Shown here: positions 10,693 to 50,744 of the stretch, one piece after another
How the letters are laid out: the number at the start of each line of letters is the position of its first letter
Position numbering within the stretch: the first letter of the stretch is position 1
Assembly: GCA_009760855.2 (NCBI GenBank)
Contig: WPIO01000012.1
Location: 658,501 to 722,500, forward strand
Length of the DNA stretch: 64,000 nucleotides
Direction of reading: 5' to 3'
DNA from: Cristatella mucedo
Lineage: Eukaryota; Bryozoa; Phylactolaemata; Cristatellidae
Notes under the pieces: model-generated
Told to the model about the DNA's origin: nothing
The model's database searches: none
What the model saw: only the letters and a program-made list of their open reading frames with translations
Translations under genes and position numbers: made by a program

Positions 10693-11097
10693 TTTGTTCA
10701 TACTGCAATGTCAGATCTTCTATGGGTACGGTTTTCGTAGCAGGCTGTTCAATATGATTGCCAGCGCGTTTACATTTTTGTTAAATAAACATGATTTTTA
10801 GTGATCATTTTAACTTAGGGCTTAGGTTTTTGGCTTAGTATTTAAAGGATGTACGTTTTGAGGTTTCCGGCTTACGGTTTACTTGTTAGACTTTGAATGT
10901 TTTGGGTTTGAGTTTTTGGGTTTAGAGTTTAGGTATTAGGGTTCAGTATTTAGGTATTAGCGAAACTTTAGATTATAAAGATAACGAAAAATGTGTTTAT
11001 TTAACATCAATATAAAAATGTGCTGGCGACCGTTGTTGAACCGCTTTGTTAACCGCACTTGGCCCATAGCAGATCTGACATTGCTCTATGAACAAAC
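10693..11097. mobile_element. Foldback element with ~105-bp inverted arms
   Basis: The left arm (10,693-10,800; gtttgttcat, gcaatgtcagatct, ctatggg, gttaaataaaca) returns as the reverse complement at 10,985-11,097, at roughly 75% identity by eye. The spacer of about 185 bp is rich in degenerate TTTAGGG/TTTAGAG-like motifs. No open frame, so it would be a non-autonomous MITE-like or foldback element. Confidence 0.7.
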
Positions 11098-12410
11098 GAC
11101 GTCTTATTAGCTGTCAGACGCCCCACTTGCTCAGCCACTGGATGCAGGGCTCACTGTATTGACTAGCGGCCCCACCATCGAGCTGTCGAGTAAATGGTCG
11201 GCTGGGTTTCAAGCTAGACGCTAATGGTTCAAGAAGCTGGAATGATGGCTCGATTGCTTCGCACGACCCTCGCGTGCAATAACCTAGTAGTGGCTAGTAT
11301 TTACCACGATCTTTCCTTGGTGTGCATGGTTACAAGAGCTCTTTCTTATGGTTGCCAATTATGAATTTGAGCTATGTAAATGCTTTACCTGACATTACTC
11401 TGTCCAAACGCCGTAGTTCAGGCTGTCGATTTAATGCTGTTAAAACCTGCTAAAGCATAAGCAAAACTTAGGTCCACTGAAACTTGAGACAACCTGGAAG
11501 GCACAGCTTATTGTCCATTGACCTTAGTCGCTTAGTGCAGAAAGTAGTTATTCGAATTTTTCAATTTTTCCACGATCTGCAACAGTCTTTGAGTTATGCC
11601 CCATACATAACTCCCTTGAGCTTGAAGCCAACCACTAGACCTCTCAGTCGAACGGTCCAGCCAGGACCACCCGTAGGAAATTCGAACCTGCCGATCCACA
11701 AGTTTGGTTTTTTAGCAGCCGACATCAAGGCCATCTCATTTCTTTGCCTTCAGCCAAGCCAGCATCTGCCGCTGCTTTCGGCTAGTACTTTTCTCGAAGA
11801 CACTGGGTTGACCGAACCTCGGTTAAGCCTTACAAGCGTCAGCCGATAAGCAACCAACATTTGGCCCATACCAGCAAATTGTTTACCAGCCTAGCCCTGC
11901 CTTATGATCGCATTGGCAGCATACCGCAATGGAACCTGAAGCCGAATGTGTATGGGGGAGCAAGCCTTGTTCGACTACAGTAGCCCAATCGTACATAGGA
12001 CTGTGGTACTTTCGTGCTCAATGGGATGCCCAAATCCCGCCAGTGCTCGACCTCTTTAGAAGACTTGCTGGTCAGATATCTGGTGGCTCAAAAAATCAGC
12101 GACTTCACAGCAACCACGGTAACTACGTTGTAATAAAAAACTAATGACTTACAGCTCGTTAAGTTTCCAAGAGTATAGTACCTTTAGAAGCATCTTAGCA
12201 AGAGGGCTTCTAAACATATAAATCTTGAGTGCCTGTAGGTAAGCTATAAGATTCATAATTACTTGACAAGGCAGTTGTCGCTTATTAATTTCTGCTCAGT
12301 CTTGGCGATGAAAGCATAGATAAGTGTTTGATTTGCATTACAGAGGGCACTCTCCAGAACCACGTAAATGCATTTGCATTAGAAAACATAACCAATGATT
12401 ATTTTAACAA
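11098..12410. other. No recognised feature; downstream flank of AFF
   Basis: About 1.3 kb with only short open frames, the longest about 120 codons at 11,484-11,849 with no family resemblance. Confidence 0.4.
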
Positions 12411-12414
12411 GACA

Positions 12415-12420
12415 TTTATT
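12415..12420 (-). terminator. Candidate poly(A) signal of the AFF gene
   Basis: AATAAA on the minus strand, first clear one downstream of the AFF stop codon, giving a 3' UTR of about 0.77 kb. Confidence 0.45.
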
Positions 12421-13186
12421 TCTCTATATACCTAAGTTATCATACACCTGATTGATATGATAGCCTTCAGGCAGCACTGTTGTAGCAGAAGCATCTGTAC
12501 CCGACTGGATTCAGCAATAAATTATAGTCTCTGGGTCGCAGCAAAACCGATACGAAGTATAAAGTAAACTACAAAACATGCTCATTGCAATGGCTCATAA
12601 CTTTTTACAGGTCCAACGGATTTTACAGCAACAGTACTTAACAAGGCAACATACAGGTCCCAGATCCTTACAGGTCATCCTGAAAGAACCACGGTGGCCT
12701 AGTTACACTCCGTTGTGCCCCGGTCCTTGGCCCGGTGGCAGTCTCAGACCTGAACTCTCCGTCGTAACAGACACATGTCCACTGCACAAGTGTGTCGTCT
12801 ATTTTTAAATGGCAAAAACATTTATGAGCAGCCATATAGAAAAAATATGAGCTCGCAATGTTCCGAGATGCACTTGCCAAGTGCTTCAAGGCAGATGCAT
12901 GTCAACGGGCACATTTCAAATATGAACAGCCAAGACAAGATCAGACTGGATCGTAGCCAGTGAGACGGCAGCGACTTAGCATTGGCCACGAAGACCACAC
13001 CACGTCTTCTCGTTCGGTCTTCGAAAACGCCGAAAGGAAAACCTTACAAAATCATGCCCCGAAGCAAAGACATGCCAAGCAATGACAAGAGAAAGTCACG
13101 GGCATGGCCCAAAGCACAAAGACGTTGCCATCCATCTCAGAGTCAAGTTACTGCGGCAGGCAATTAATAAGCTGCCGCAGATGCTG

Positions 13187-41419
<28,233 letters not shown>

Positions 41420-42690
41420 CTACAAGCATTAAAATTAAAACAGCTTTGTGAATCTTCCAATTGGGACCGTAAAAGTGTCCTGTAAGAATATTTTTCATGC
41501 TTCCAAGATATAAATATTTCTCTAACAACATTGACACAATAACCAGTAACCTGATCACCTAAGCACATGCGTTAGCTAGGTAAATAATGACTAACAAGTA
41601 ATAGACTGTTATAGCACTTCAGTGGTATAGAGACAGTCTTAATGGCATAGAGCTGAAACGAAATGAAGGCTAAATCGACAAGTACAAAATCTTTTCTCTT
41701 TTGCTAACAGACTTTTTGCTTGAATTTTGACTACATAGTTTTCGTATTTCGTATACTCTGCCACCGTAAGCCCATGCAGCCCATGCAAACATTTCATTGG
41801 GTCACACTGCATAAAGTAGAGAGGACTACAATTTGTATCGAGTTTTGAATAGCTACTCTAGCCAGAAGTGGAAATCGCCAAACACAGTACGCTATCAACT
41901 TCTGTCAAGACTATTGGCTGTTTAGTAATGCCCAAGTAACACAGCAATTAGTGTAGATACTATGGGTGCTTGCCTTAAGTTTGGATCACAATCTTCCATT
42001 CTAGCGATATAAACAAATTATCTTTAACCTTGCAACCTAGCAGCCGATACTTGATATAATTTCTGGTTGGATAAAATGTTACTGGATACCAAGCATGTTA
42101 TGTAAACTGCCGCTCTGCAACACAGCACAGACTTTGCACTGTCAGCTCAGCTGTGAGCGGCTGACATATGGATGAAGCTAGCAGAGGTCTGCCACTGGCT
42201 GCACAAAAGGGAACACAACGTTCCAGTGTCCAGCTACTAGGACCATTTACAAGGCCACTTTGCCACATTTAAGATACTACATGCGAATCAGCAAAGAAGA
42301 ATACTGCTGCCAGCAAGACATCGAACCTTGCTCCACAAATGGAGTACCAAGACAAATCTTATTACCATACATATAACTACTTCAACCTGCACAATTCTCA
42401 CGTGACGAGTATCCTAAAGACTAGCAGATTTACTTTAATTTCTGCACGTCCAGTCGTATTAACGTTACATCGCGTATGTCGAAACCAGCCCTGTATAGCA
42501 GAGGTAGACGTGCTAAATCCGGATTCCGATAATCAGTGAATGCCGAAACACACTACAACCCACTGAAAGCAGTGTGGACAGGGTGCACTGAACGAAGACC
42601 TCCCATCAGCATAGCAGTACCTGATGTGCCATCCTTCAGACAAATTCTGTAAAACGACAGGACTGCGGAGTACACCAAAGACTGCACTTC
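41420..42690. other. AFF 5' intron
   Basis: No repeat family or convincing exon seen. Confidence 0.45.
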
Positions 42691-42699
42691 AACTAACGG

Positions 42700-43320
42700 C
42701 TGTGCTTACATCAATAGTGCTTACGCACGCAAAAAATCGCCAAGCGGCAGCCAAGCGATAGTAGCTGGATTTAGACTGTGAACGCTGTGCGTGGATGGGC
42801 ACGCATAGTCGTAGGGGGAGGCTAGCGACCGTTGAATCTGAGATCGCTCGGAGAAACATGGCTCCTATAGCTGAGCACGAACAGAACGAGGCAGAGGCCG
42901 AACTGTGCATGAGCTCGCTGGCCGCATTCGCTGCAACAATGAGGGGCCGCTGCGGCATCAGAACGCACGGTGAGTGAGAGATACGAGCCTAAGAAAGTAG
43001 AGGGGCGGCCAAAAAAGCAGGTACCCAATGCAGCCTAGCCTCCTAATGCACACTTGTCGCTACGTCTCGAGCGGGGCGCGACGCGTACTTCTCTGACGGA
43101 CTGGTCGTCATGGCCAGCATCTTTTATCCTTTCCGCTAACGAAAGGTGAGGGCTGCTGAGCGTCTAGAGTAGGGCCACTGCGAACACGAACAGGTGAGAT
43201 TATCGGACTCCGCAGGAGTTCCGACGACGACCGGGCGACGGGCGGCAAGGACTACATTCTCGGCACTACTCCCGAAGTAGCCGGTTCCTGAAGAGTTTCC
43301 CTGCTCCACCAGATTTCACC
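42700..43320. promoter_or_regulatory. CpG-rich patch, probable AFF promoter and first exon
   Basis: GC- and CpG-rich against an AT-rich background, just upstream of the first recognised AFF exon. On the minus strand there are donor-like GTAAGC sites near 42,707 and 42,724. The region probably holds the AFF 5' UTR and start, possibly with divergent transcription. Confidence 0.45.
42795..42969 (+). CDS. Candidate first exon of an unknown plus-strand transcript
   Basis: ATG-initiated frame ending at a consensus donor (cacg|GTGAGTG): 58 codons including ARRNMAPIAEHEQNEAEAEL. It resembles no family I know, and no second exon was found. It may equally be an antisense reading of the AFF 5' exon. 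Confidence 0.25.
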
Positions 43321-44189
43321 GGCGATGTTGCAGTCGTAAATTCACTTGAGCTGTCGATTATACACACACCGCAGCCACCAAAGCGGCCATAATGTTATCC
43401 TCCAATGATAATAATGTACTGCTGGACTTTAATATTCTTGCGCCAGCAGCTGTTTCGTCTTCTGACGCGTCAAGACAATATTACAAACGCCTACTTGTTC
43501 AAAACCGCTGTAAGAAGTTTTCCTTATCTTATTACTAACGTTTAAGTTAATCAAGTGAAAGTTTTGTTTGCCGCTAATACGACATAACAAAAAACGTAGT
43601 TCGCCGGTACCGATTTTTTTAGTCACGTGACTCCAATAGGCGCCTTATATGGCTCGGGACCCCCGCCCCGGTTGACCGCTGGCACGTTGGCGTTAGGGTC
43701 TATTGCCTGCAGCGTTACATGTTGCCGGCTTGCTCACCAGTATTGCTAATACACAATTAACACCAATAAAACGGAAAAATCACATATTGGATGCAGCTTT
43801 AGTGCACTAAAAGACTTGACAAATTACTGCAAGAAGGGTTTTCTGCCAACGCTACACCCGTCCCGGAAAGTCAGACCCTAGACGAATGACGCGTGCATTT
43901 TCGAAGCACTGCTGATTACACCCGAACAGTTCTCGTGAGCTCTTGGTAAATTAAAATCCCGGTAACGAAAAACTATTTGAGTGCTGTGAATCCTGATCAG
44001 GACGTGCCATTACAATTCGCTTTATTTGAAAGCTGGCATTTCACTCCGTCTGGGTTTGCCTACCCGGGTTTGTACATACATTTCCATACTTTACATGCGA
44101 TTACATTTGAGGATGTGAGGAAGAAACTTGCTCACGCTTCAGTTATCGCGTGTTTTAAGGACTGGCACTGGCTCGAATTGCTCCGCGCC

Positions 44190-44290
44190 CGCTTCCTTTG
44201 CAGCAAATGTAAAGCGCCAAGAAAGAGATTGAGTTCTGTGCGGGCGCTTTATCAAGTGTGTCACTATTATTATTATATTAGTATTAGTGT
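44190..44290 (+). mobile_element. LINE-B 3' tail
   Basis: gcaaatgtaaagcgccaaga, ttgagttctgtgcgggcgct, then an (ATT)n tail. Confidence 0.75.
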
Positions 44291-44399
44291 TCTTCAGCTT
44301 GCTATGATTGCTTCGCCGAGACGATTTCGAAGCCACGCTAAGACGCAGCCCCCTTCGCTGTTAATGGCGCACGCTTCGGTTTCACAGCCAAGGGGCTAA

Positions 44400-44600
44400 C
44401 GGAAAGATGGTTAAAAGTTGGTTGTTGAGAACAGTATGCAGCGGCTGGTGCAAAGTGACGGGGAAGGCGTCCCCACGAAGTAAGCAGCTCAGATGAGTAA
44501 GTCTGATCAAGATAATTAATTAAAGGACCTAAAAGTGGGTGACAAGAGGACTATGAGGTCGATGGGTTGCTTGATGGGAGGGGGTGAGTGCACGTCTAAT
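44400..44600 (-). mobile_element. LINE-B coding remnant
   Basis: ggacctaaaagtgggtgaca and tcgatgggttgcttg are the reverse complement of the LINE-B RIDF..LSLTF segment. Confidence 0.45.
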
Positions 44601-45035
44601 AAAAGTTTGAACTGGTTGCAAGCAAAATAATATGTGTTGAGTCAAACCATGCATGAGCAGTTTAATAAGTACGTTCAGAATCGACGCTTTCATATCATCG
44701 ATCGAGAAGTGGATAATTTCCTTCGATTCACTACTGTTCTTGTTGCAAACCTTTTTCTAGACCGTGCCACCAACTTCGCTTCTCAATACATCGCAGGCTT
44801 TGACTGTTTGCTTTGACTGTTTTGCTGTTGACATATGACTTCTGTTTCATTGTCATCACCTACTAAAATGGCCCACGTCGACCTGTGTGTCTGTCACCCG
44901 AAACGAAAGTAGTTACCTATTGCCACTCTTCGGTGAGCTTCAAAGGACAATACATTTTGACGACGCATTATTCGATCAGAGATGGAAAACCATTACCAAA
45001 GGTTAAATCAGCCAAGATTTTTTTTAAGCAGTTTC

Positions 45036-45130
45036 AGGTGCGCATTCGGTAGCCAGCAGACTTCATCTCACGCAATGAAGAGTCAGGAGAGCAGCTGAGT
45101 TATTGAGTAGCATGAAACTAGCGTTGCAAA
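45036..45130 (-). mobile_element. LINE-A C-terminal fragment
   Basis: gcgcattcggtagccagcag and acttcatctcacgcaa match the LINE-A 3' coding end; about 95 bp remain. Confidence 0.65.
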
Positions 45131-45299
45131 GGGCTCGACCATAGATCAACAATAAGTAAGTCCCTCCAAAAGATGGCACGACAGTACGAACAACAGAGCT
45201 ACACTCCCCTTTTAATCTAGAAAACGACATATCAAGCGGGGCAACGCCAGTGAAATGGAAAAGCTAGCAAACCACGGTGCCAAAAAGCACAATTCGGCC

Positions 45300-46110
45300 C
45301 GACATTGCCAGCAGCAGGCAAAACACTACGTCAGGCATAGAATGTCGCCCAAAGCGGAAAGTCCGCTGCACTGGCTAGCAGGCTACGCGACGAACGCTCG
45401 GAGGAGGCGCATCGACGCACCTGTTACATATGCTTACACCCGCTTTGAGGCTGAGGCTCGGGCAGTGCCGATGCCCTCTCTTCTGTCTATCAGTTTAGCC
45501 TCCTCCCTTCACCGCACGCGTCTGCAGCGCTACCGTCCTAGCACTGCAGACGCGTCGGCCTCTGGTCCCGTCATCGCCAGCCGTCGTCGGCGCACGCGCA
45601 GCGGGCGCCTCGCTCGCATCGTCTGAGGACGCCTCGCACACGCCTCCTCGCGCAGACGCATCGCTGTGTCATCGCTGCGACGGTGCCTCGACGGCGAGCT
45701 CTACCACGTCGTCGGGGTCTATCTTCGGCTTCGCCGCCGTGCCGCTCTCGAGGATCCATTCCGCTTGGGCACTGTTGACGCGACGGCCGTGGGTGCGACG
45801 AACCTCACCTTCGTCGCGAGCACCTCGCAGGCCGACGTTGTCGCCTCGCTGGCCGGCGTCACCTTCGCTGACTGGTGTCTCCTCGCAGAAGGCCGCCGCC
45901 GAAGACGCCGCCACCGCCACCGTCGCCGCCGCGCAGGCCGCCACTTCGCAGGCCGAAACTTTGCAGGCTTCTGCCGCTCCTGCGCCGTCGCCGTAGGCTC
46001 TTGGGGCCCAGACATGTCCGACGAAGTCGAACGCGTGCCCTGAACAAAATCTTCATCAAAGCTCATACAGATGTGGCCTTTACAGGAACATCTACTTCAT
46101 AAGCAACAAA
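45300..46110. promoter_or_regulatory. Strongly CpG-rich patch with conflicting open frames
   Basis: The most GC-rich stretch of the window. On the minus strand a frame bounded by an acceptor-like tgttcag (~46,036) runs to a stop at 45,669 and contains WILESGTAAKPKIDPDDVVE, with high G/C at third positions. On the plus strand the frame with SLTGVSSQKAAAEDAATATV (ends 45,996) also looks protein-like. I cannot decide which, if either, is translated. It is probably a promoter/first-exon region. A perfect 12-bp inverted repeat lies at 45,516-45,555. Confidence 0.4.
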
Positions 46111-46804
46111 GATAAGGCACTGCGCTAGCAGAAGCCGGACAAATCGTCCTTGCAAGCGCAGCATCCATGGAGGTCCGCCGGTTTTCGCGGGGCTGCCCCC
46201 ATTTTAAGAATTGAATAGTCCTAACCCTAGAGGATGCTTTTAAGTATAGCATTTCGTCGGGAATATTTTGTGATATTCTTCACCTCGCGCATCTTTTGAT
46301 CAAATTGAATGAAGTTAGGGTAAGTCTGCTCCCCATATGCCGACGAGGCTGTTACCAGCTTGCACCAGATGCTGCCGTATTCCCTATCGCGAACTGTGGG
46401 GACGCAATCCTTGTCGCCATTACTATTTATGTGAAAATTGGTGACCAGTCGCACGCGCCAGAATACCTAATAGACAGCATGGCTGTTTATTGCTAAAAGC
46501 CCACTTTACTGCTGGAAGCCACGCGCGAGCTAATGGCCCTAAAGACCAGCGCTAACCCAGGAGAATATGGAATTCTCTGATGAGCTCGCTCTTCACAGGC
46601 GGAAGTTCCACCGGAAGTGGAAGGTCCTACGTGTATTCAGCGTATCCAGCACTTAAAAAAACCATATTTATCATAACTGACGGCTTAGGTCTTGCAAAAA
46701 GAGAATGATGGTTAGTCATGTATACTTTCTTCATGGACTTGGTTAAACATGGCCTTCTTCGACTAAATATAAAGTTATATTTAGGATATGTAATTATTAT
46801 TTAA
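46111..46804. other. No recognised feature
   Basis: AT-rich with short open frames only. Confidence 0.45.
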
Positions 46805-47090
46805 GGTACTAGCTTGCATCCACATCTATTCTCCTGCTGCCGACTCGAGCACATTCTTTCCAGCCGTCCCGGAGCAGCTAATTCCATGCTATTCCATTCC
46901 TTGCTAATTCCATGCTATTTCCATCCTATTCCCTGCAGACTCAGCTATGCTTCTCACTTTTTCTTTGTTGCGTTAGATGAAGTCTGTTGGCTACCAGAAA
47001 AATCTCATGTGCAGTATCCACGTAGTCTCTGGGGCTTTGTGTAGCTACAGACGGAAGTACATTATTTTAAATTACACTACCCGTGAAAAG
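46805..47090 (+). mobile_element. LINE-A 3' fragment, decayed
   Basis: ctgccgactcgagcacattc, ttttctttgttgcgttag and gaagtctgttggctacc are the LINE-A C-terminal block; tail acattattttaaattac. Confidence 0.65.
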
Positions 47091-47326
47091 TCACGGAAAA
47101 CCAATTTTGCTTTGATTAGTGCGCATCTCCTAAATAAGTCTACCACGATACGTAAACATCTAAATGCGTCCATCGTGTGTTAGGTTATTTCGCTCGGGTA
47201 CTCATATACTAAGCTCCATCGATATCTAAGGTGCCAGCTTCTCACCACGACGAATTGAGTAAACGTGGAGAGACACGAAGACCGCTTCTGAAATTGACAC
47301 AGATCGCTTGTTCTTAAAAAGATACT

Positions 47327-47700
47327 AGCTGATTTATCAGCCTCTTTTGTATAGTGACAGAAGAGCCTTTACGGCTATCACCACCGCTTGCAGCGCGATG
47401 TGCTTATGCATGCTGACACTTAGCATGCTGCCACTAACCACACTTGCATGCTGACCCTGTGCATGTCACCCCTAACCATGTTATTCGTGATGTTTATCAA
47501 GCATGATACCACTCACCATTCGACCGTGTTTTCTTTGCAGCAAATTTAAAGCGCCTAGAAAGAGATTGAGTTCTTTGAGGGCGCTTTATCAAGTGCATTG
47601 TTATTATTACGTAAAATCTCCCACCGCAGGATTCGAACACACGACCTCGGAACCAAGGTCATGAAAAGCAATCGCCCTATCTTGCGTGCCGTCGCGGTTC
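47327..47700 (-). mobile_element. SINE1 copy split by LINE-B
   Basis: SINE1 halves at 47,327-47,399 (ctgatttatcagcctctttt, ctatcaccaccgcttgcag) and 47,611-47,700 (ccaccgcaggattcgaacac to cgtgccgtcgcgg) flank a plus-strand LINE-B tail. The uninterrupted order is seen at 40.0 kb. Confidence 0.78.
47400..47610 (+). mobile_element. ~211-bp LINE-B 3' fragment
   Basis: Starts gtgcttatgcatgctgacac, the same 5' truncation point as the fragment at 4,016-4,230, and ends in gtgcattgttattatt. Confidence 0.78.
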
Positions 47701-48065
47701 TTTAACTGCTCTATCCACTAGGCCTGCGTTGGCAGTTTTTTTTTTACTAAGTTTCGCGGTAATTAAAGTTACTTGTTAATACTGAATGTTATATGGTAAG
47801 CACAATAACCAATCGCTTAAATGTGTAAGACTCAAGTGGATACGGAAGGACGCTTTTGTTACTCTGGCCAATGATTCGCGGTACTAGTCCATACCGTCGG
47901 CGATGTCGCCCTAATTATTAGAAACTGCTGTTTGTCGATTGCTGCTCCGTGAGATGGTACAGTATTGAGAAGCCTTAACCCTTCATTTAGCTCCATGAAC
48001 AAGGTCGCTGTGAACTGCTGTCAGCTACATTTGCCATACAGCTGCACACCATGCTGCCGAAAATA

Positions 48066-48165
48066 GATGTAACCTAATGTATCTCCTGCAACTCTAAAGT
48101 CATTCTATCAAAGTCAAACAGACTATGTGGGTAATACGCAGGAGTTTTGTATAGCGTAGGGTCAG
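48066..48165 (-). mobile_element. LINE-A 3' UTR fragment
   Basis: cctaatgtatctcc, gactatgtgggtaatacgca and gagttttgtatagcg only. Confidence 0.6.
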
Positions 48166-48814
48166 AAGGCAACAAAACAGTGCTGCAACAATGCGCGAGC
48201 TGCCATTAGAGCTCGCTGTAGAGCGTGCGCTCATAAAGAGTGCTAGGGAGCTGCTGCACCGAAATCACCCTGCTGCTGCTGCCTCGCAGCTCTAGTACAA
48301 GCGAAACAATGCCCGTTACGTACGAGTCTCGGCTACCTGTCGCGCTACCGAGGCCGTATCGTTACCTGGTCGGCACGTGACGACGTCACGAGGCCGTACC
48401 GTCACCTGGGTCACAATGTGCATTGCCCCCGGACCGCGTAATGAACAGCCGGTAAGTGCGGTATGTGCGCTTGCCGCCTGCTTCCAGCAAGACCCGGCAA
48501 CGCGCAGAGCCGACCTTCGGCCGCTAAACTTCGTCTACTAGTAGCCCTGGTGTGGCGTCTGCCGAGCTCCAGCTTGTCTGCATAGCATAGCATGAGGGAC
48601 TAGTCAAGCGTCTTCACATCGTCCACATTGCACCGCGGAGCCTTTAATTGACACGCTAAGAGTCGCCCGTGACGAAAGCCGACTTGCTAACGCCGGCCGT
48701 GTAGTAGAAATGATAAGCAAGCAAGCAATAGCGATATGCCAACTTTGGTAATCGAACGGGTTGACTGCATTCGTGGTTTTTTGAAATAGAAAATGCGTTT
48801 CTCTCTAGGCCCGT
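48166..48814. other. GC-rich unassigned patch
   Basis: Between 48.2 and 48.6 kb the DNA is CpG-rich and contains a CRE-like gacgtcac inside an imperfect tandem duplication (gaggccgta...cacctgg, near 48,350 and 48,390). It may be a promoter; no gene is recognised next to it. Confidence 0.3.
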
Positions 48815-48980
48815 GTATCTTACTTAGTCCAGGAGGCGAGGTGCTCGCTCTTCAAGACCCTGGTCTCATGGATTCGAGTCATCCAGTCGGAGATTCGTCA
48901 TCGCCCGCTGCAAGCGGCGGTGATAGTCATAAAGGCTCATCTGCCGCTATATAACTGAGGTTGTTAAATCAGCTCAGCTT
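48815..48980 (+). mobile_element. SINE1 copy
   Basis: A box cttagtccaggaggcgagg, B box ggattcgagtc, body ggtgatagtcataaaggctc, end gaggttgttaaatcagct. Confidence 0.78.
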
Positions 48981-49560
48981 GCTTTCTTTCTATGCAATGT
49001 TTACGACTACGTACTACGCGGGTTACGTAGTTAGGAGCTAATGCAACCCCATCCACTCTTTGCACAACAGCAGTGCTCTGCTACCCTGGATCACTTTAAA
49101 AAAAATACTAAATTTAGCACGACATATTTTAAGGCTAGGACTTGCATCGTAATTTGACTGGGCAATGCCTTTCTTTGATTCATACTCTGAGTTACGAACG
49201 CATGGTAGTGGCTCCTTAACTCAGATTCTTTGCCACCACCACAGCACCCGGAACGAGTGCTTGTCACTGCAGACGCATGACAATTACAGGTAGAGCTGGC
49301 GCCTCGAAGCACAGCTAGCCAGTTGCAGACACTGTCTCGATACACGACGCAGTTATGCCGGCGGCAATTTCAAAATAAAGAGAGCCCGGAGGCTTTTTCC
49401 TCGTGACTAAACGCCGACAATAATTACACATCAAGCTGTAACCGATCCCGCAACTTCTGATATGCTGGTCAAGTGCTCCAACAGCTTGTGCTATTGACAC
49501 CAATCTTCCTACGGCGTTCAAAGCAGGGCTATACAAGTCTTGGCTTTAAATTGCCGCCCC
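48981..49560. other. No recognised feature
   Basis: Short open frames on both strands, none convincing. Confidence 0.4.
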
Positions 49561-49734
49561 TATGTGCCCGAACGAGTCAATCCCTGGTGCACTGAGTGAA
49601 TGAATGCATGCGTCAGCTCAAAACTTCGGTGCCAAGTGCAACCCCCCTCCCTATGTGCCCGAACGAGTCAATCCCTGGTGCACTGAGTGAATGAATGCAT
49701 GCGTCAGCTCAAAACTTCGGTGCCAAGTGCAACC
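49561..49734 (+). repeat. Exact 91-bp tandem duplication
   Basis: Two adjacent copies begin tatgtgcccgaacgagtcaa at 49,561 and 49,652 and agree through gccaagtgcaacc. Recent event (or an assembly artefact). Confidence 0.95.
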
Positions 49735-50080
49735 TTGGCGCCTGCTGTGGTCGTCGGCCGCCAGAGGGCGTATCCGCTGCCTAAAGTACGCTGGTCCGCC
49801 GCGAAAGTAGTAAAAAGGCAGTAGCAGAGCATCAAGGCAGCGATCGAGAAGTCGCGGCCCCTTCCCAGGAAAAGTCCACTCCCCTAGCGCAGCAGAGCAG
49901 TCTATTCGAGAGATGCCGCAGAGGACAAAGATCTGCACAGCCAGCCAGAGCGTAGAACTCACGAGCGAAACGACGCCAAAGGTACCATTGGCTACCTATT
50001 ACTCGACATGTCCAGCGGCCTATATACTTTCCAAATTGTAGATCATGACGTATCCTGTTCCGACTAATAATAATTTAACT
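49735..50080. other. GC-rich unassigned patch
   Basis: A minus-strand frame with a hydrophobic stretch (LWLAVQIFVLCG) is open at 49,651-49,962 but has no ATG at its start. An inverted CCAAT-like ccattggcta lies at ~49,984. Nothing assignable. Confidence 0.3.
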
Positions 50081-50225
50081 AATAACTAATCATATAATAT
50101 ATAATAACTAATATATATATATATATAATATATACATATATATATACATATATTATACATATATAATATTTATATTATAAATATTATATATAATATTATT
50201 TATAAATATATAATAACTAATCATA
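50081..50225 (+). repeat. AT-rich palindromic tract
   Basis: Irregular TATATA/ATAATATT sequence with several self-complementary segments; expanded AT microsatellite. Confidence 0.9.
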
Positions 50226-50469
50226 ATTTCGGAACCGCTACTAATCTTTTGGGCTATTGCAATCTCGCTGATATAGTTGATACTGACATTTAGCTAGTTT
50301 TCGAGCAATCGGAGGCTACTGGAAACAGCCTCAGGTAGCCGACCTATTAGTAGGGTAATTGGTGCAGCCCGTTAGCACTGGTGAAAACTCAAATTTAAAT
50401 GTCGAGTAGAATTTACTGATTTATTGGCGGATGATTATTGACGAGCTGACACGCACTCTGTCTACTTTT

Positions 50470-50605
50470 TATATCTCGCTTCACTGCTGCACCAATGTTA
50501 GCCTCTTCGCGCCCTCAGGTGCGTTAAGAACAATAAATTAGGTGTTCCATTCCTCCGCTTAAAGACCGTCGGCGACAGATGCTTTAGCTCTGCAGGTCCG
50601 GAGAT
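50470..50605 (+). mobile_element. LINE-A internal fragment
   Basis: ttcactgctgcaccaatgtt, gttccattcctccgcttaaa and gaccgtcggcgacagatgct correspond to the segment just before the NSLP block. Confidence 0.65.
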
Positions 50606-50744
50606 GTTAGAATTCTTATGTGCCTCGACTATTGTTCTGCATAATATGGTTTTTCTGATGCGGTCATGTATTGTATGGTATATACATGCATTATACGTAT
50701 GTACAATTACACATTTTCAATACAATAAAAACTATAAAACTTAC

